This document shows positions 8,591-10,553 of a stretch of 10,553 nucleotides of DNA, piece by piece. Position 1 is the first letter of the stretch, and every line of letters starts with the position of its first letter. Source of the stretch: Tardiphaga sp. (GTDB lineage Bacteria > Pseudomonadota > Alphaproteobacteria > Rhizobiales > Xanthobacteraceae); contig JACMOT010000339.1 of the NCBI GenBank assembly GCA_014377915.1, positions 1 to 10,553 on the forward strand, given 5' to 3'. A model generated the notes under the pieces. That model saw only the letters and a program-made list of their open reading frames with translations. It ran no database searches and was not told the origin of the DNA. The position numbers were made by a program, and so were the translations under genes.

Positions 8591-9171
8591 GATATCGTCC
8601 AGCTCAGCGGCGTCGGCGACTCGCTCGTCGAGCGGCAGAGCGCCCTGATCACAGGCCATCACCACGACGGCGCGAAATTCCAGAGTTCGCGCACAGTCTC
8701 TGCCGCCACGGCTTCATTGGTAAAGCACCTTACTTCCAGCGGTGGCCCGTCGAACACCGAGATGACACCTCGGCGCTCGTCCTCAATGCCGTTGCGATCG
8801 CGTAGCGCGGTCGGCAGCTGCCGGCCCGCGGCACGCCTGATCTGTCGCGATGTGAGCTAGCAGACTTTCCGCGTGTACCATCGGCCGCGCACATCGACAC
8901 CGAGACTGGCCCACGAATAAGGATGCAGGAAGATGCGCTGGCCAATGTCGCCGGCGAGGAACAAGCCATCCGCCTTCGCCAGCGCCAATGCGTTAAAGAA
9001 TCGCAGCTCGACTGGCGCCGGATCCTGCGCCTCGTCGATTAGGACGTGATCAAACGGTTTGGCCGTACGGCCCTCCAACGCTTTCGCAAGGCCCGTGAAC
9101 ACGTTCGCCCACGTTGTCGTGCGCCCTTTCGCCAAGGCTCCCTGTGCGACTGTGAAAAGATGGCATGGCTG
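8591..9171 (-). pseudogene. Decayed UvrD-like superfamily I helicase
   Basis: Minus-strand pieces line up in order with a UvrD/PcrA-like ATP-dependent helicase. The first piece (about 9171-8860) has TTWANVF, the Walker B motif LIDEAQD (DEAQD codons 9022-9036) and GDIGQRI with SWASLGVDVRGR. A TAG at 8857-8859 then interrupts the frame where the family normally has the Tyr of a Y-R-T-S segment; the same frame resumes with TSRQIRRAA and GVISVFDGPP, down to about 8690. Near 8684-8690 the homology jumps to another frame, giving LEFRAVVVMACD and LPLDERV and ending near 8591; the DNA coding for the intervening helicase motifs is deleted. The Walker A region and the final motif VI are also missing. 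So there are a nonsense codon, an internal deletion with frame change, and loss of both ends. It cannot encode a working helicase. Recognition rests on remembered family patterns, not a search. Confidence 0.8.
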
Positions 9172-9300
9172 TCATCGACGATCGCAGCAGAAAAGATCGA
9201 ACTATTGCCAATTTCACACTCGTAAAAATGACTACGGCACCATTCGGTGATGGCGAGAACTGTGATGGGTCGTTAGCCTCATCATAATCCGGAGGTTAAC

Positions 9301-10458
9301 ATGACAACACCACTTCTCTTTACGCCCATGCGAATCCGCGAGCTTGAACTGAGGAACCGTATAGCCGTCGCACCAATGCATCAGTATTCCGGCGAAAATG
9401 GGTTTCCCACTAACTGGCACATGGTCAATGTCGGCCGGTTCGCCGCCGGCGGCGCGGGACTTGTGATCGTGGAATCGACCAAGGTGGAGCGCCGTGGCTG
9501 TGGCACCCTCGGCGACCTAGGCTTGTGGGATGACAAGTTCATTGCCCCGCTCGCGAATATAGCTACCTTTATCAAGAGCCACGGCGCGGCGGCGGGCATT
9601 CAGCTCGGACATACCGGGCGCAAGGGCAAGACAAAACGACCGTGGGAAGGCGATGAGCCTCTGCCCTATCAACCTCAGGTGAAGGACTGGGAGGACTGGG
9701 ACATCATCGGGCCGAGCAGCCTGGCTTTCGCCGATGGCTGGACTGTCCCACGCGCGTTGAGTCTCGGCGAAATTCCGGACGCTATCGAGTCCTGGGGCAA
9801 AGCCGCGGACCGCGCGCATCGCGCCGGCTTCGACATGATCGAACTGCACGGCGCCCATGGCTATTTGATCCATCAGTTCCTGTCGCCTGAAGCGAACCAA
9901 CGCACCGACCGCTACGGCGGCTCGCAGGAAAACCGCATGCGCTTCGCGCTGGAAGTCGTGGAGTGCGTTCGCCGCTACTGGCCGGCTTCCAAACCGCTAT
10001 TCATGCGCCTTTCCATTGAGGATGAAGCCGGTTGGGGTCCTGAGCAGAACGTGGTGCTATCGCGGGAATTAAAGGTCCGCGGCGTCGACGTCATTGACTG
10101 CAGCACCGGCGGCCTGACCAGCAAGGTGCCGAACTTCTTCCGCCTCACCGAATACGGTTATCAGGTGCCTTATGCCGAGCGGATTCGCCGCGAGGCGGAC
10201 ATCATGACCATGGCGGTCGGGCTGATCATTCACGGCGACCAAGCCGAGGCGATCCTGCAGAATAAGCAGGCGGACCTGGTGGCGATCGGGCGCGAACTGC
10301 TCAACAATCCTAACTGGCCGATGGATGCGGCGCAGAAAATGGGCGTCGATCCCGGCTACAATGGCGTGCCGCCGCAGTTCGGCTATTGGCTGGCAAAGCG
10401 CGCCAAACGCGGCTTCGGCTGCAAGCCATCAACTTGGCAGAGCGGTCTTTCGGCGTAG
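9301..10458 (+). CDS. Old yellow enzyme family NADH:flavin oxidoreductase (YqjM-type)
   Basis: 385 residues, preceded by an excellent ribosome site (CGGAGG at 9290-9295, 5 nt before ATG). It is an FMN-dependent TIM barrel of the YqjM/XenA branch. Visible elements are Gln101 in GIQLGHTGRKG, the substrate-binding His183 and His186 plus Tyr188 in ELHGAHGYLIHQFLSP, the loop RTDRYGGSQENR, Arg236 in FMRLS, and the phosphate-binding GLI (307-309) and AIGRELLNNPNWP near the C-terminus. Family role: NAD(P)H-dependent reduction of activated C=C bonds or other electrophiles in the cytosol. Odd feature: the segment normally reading PMCxYS reads PMHQYS, so His27 replaces the cysteine that contacts and tunes the flavin in YqjM (Cys26), while the neighbouring Tyr29 is kept. 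The 129 bp upstream are relatively AT-rich and should carry the promoter, but I could not define one. The next gene begins 77 bp after the stop in the same direction and may be co-transcribed. Confidence 0.95.
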   Translation: MTTPLLFTPMRIRELELRNRIAVAPMHQYSGENGFPTNWHMVNVGRFAAGGAGLVIVESTKVERRGCGTLGDLGLWDDKFIAPLANIATFIKSHGAAAGIQLGHTGRKGKTKRPWEGDEPLPYQPQVKDWEDWDIIGPSSLAFADGWTVPRALSLGEIPDAIESWGKAADRAHRAGFDMIELHGAHGYLIHQFLSPEANQRTDRYGGSQENRMRFALEVVECVRRYWPASKPLFMRLSIEDEAGWGPEQNVVLSRELKVRGVDVIDCSTGGLTSKVPNFFRLTEYGYQVPYAERIRREADIMTMAVGLIIHGDQAEAILQNKQADLVAIGRELLNNPNWPMDAAQKMGVDPGYNGVPPQFGYWLAKRAKRGFGCKPSTWQSGLSA

Positions 10459-10487
10459 ACCCATAGAAAGGGAGGGCCTGTGGAAAA

Positions 10488-10502
10488 GGGCCCCCCCCCG
10501 GG
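10488..10502. repeat. Nine-cytosine homopolymer tract flanked by GGG
   Basis: GGG is followed by nine consecutive C (10491-10499) and GGG, 34 bp upstream of the next start codon and between the old yellow enzyme stop and the next ribosome site. Such runs are prone to slippage and to sequencing error. It could also fold with the nearby GGGCC, but no clear terminator results. Confidence 0.6.
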
Positions 10503-10535
10503 TGGCCGTGTGGCAAAGATTAGGAGGCGAAAAGC

Positions 10536-10553
10536 ATGGTCGGGGTGGTGGCG
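10536..10553 (+). CDS. Start of a further gene (partial, product unknown)
   Basis: A perfect ribosome site AGGAGG (10522-10527) lies 8 nt before an ATG, and the frame is open for six codons (M-V-G-V-V-A) to the right edge. The ribosome site and spacing make this a likely true start. It is on the same strand as the old yellow enzyme gene and may share its transcript. Nothing can be said about its product. Confidence 0.6.

Noticed and set aside
9283..9288. CATAAT as a -10 box for the old yellow enzyme gene
   Set aside because: It ends 12 bp before the start codon, so the transcript would begin at or inside the ribosome site; no matching -35 box.
1..10553. CRISPR array, tRNA, rRNA or insertion sequence
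   Set aside because: I found no regularly spaced repeats, no cloverleaf-like sequence and no transposase motif or terminal inverted repeats on reading both strands, though a by-eye scan for tRNA is not decisive.

Overview
This 10.5 kb, GC-rich window looks like chromosomal DNA of an alphaproteobacterium, most plausibly of the Bradyrhizobium/Rhodopseudomonas group. The basis is codon use, the style of the chemoreceptor and the closeness of every recognisable protein to families common in that group. The assignment is an inference from protein style; no search was run.

Left part (1-4753, all minus strand): a transmembrane methyl-accepting chemotaxis protein (2693-4753), then after a 225-bp gap a membrane fatty-acid desaturase with three histidine boxes (1436-2467), and only 5 bp further a flavin-containing monooxygenase-like protein that runs off the left edge (1-1430). 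The last two look like one operon for oxidative modification of a lipid-like substrate.

Middle (4754-7208): the 3' remnant of a SNF2-type helicase (4905-5381, minus), a poorly coding stretch (5382-5760), and an intact Na+/H+ antiporter gene nhaA (5761-6930, minus). A long leader containing a perfect 11-bp inverted repeat (7044-7071) separates nhaA from the divergent gene on its right.

Right part (7209-10553, plus strand): an exported M20-family amidohydrolase (7209-8570), then on the opposite strand a decayed UvrD-like superfamily I helicase (8591-9171) with a nonsense codon, an internal deletion with frame change and truncation at both ends. Next come a YqjM-type old yellow enzyme oxidoreductase (9301-10458) with histidine in place of the usual flavin-site cysteine, and the first six codons of another gene (from 10536).

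The pattern is of a patchwork: intact, mostly unlinked metabolic and transport genes separated by remnants of two unrelated helicase genes, which suggests repeated insertion and deletion in an accessory region. I see no CRISPR array, tRNA, rRNA, intact transposase or obvious defence system. The most interesting items are the nhaA leader, the desaturase-monooxygenase pair, the substituted old yellow enzyme and the two helicase remnants.
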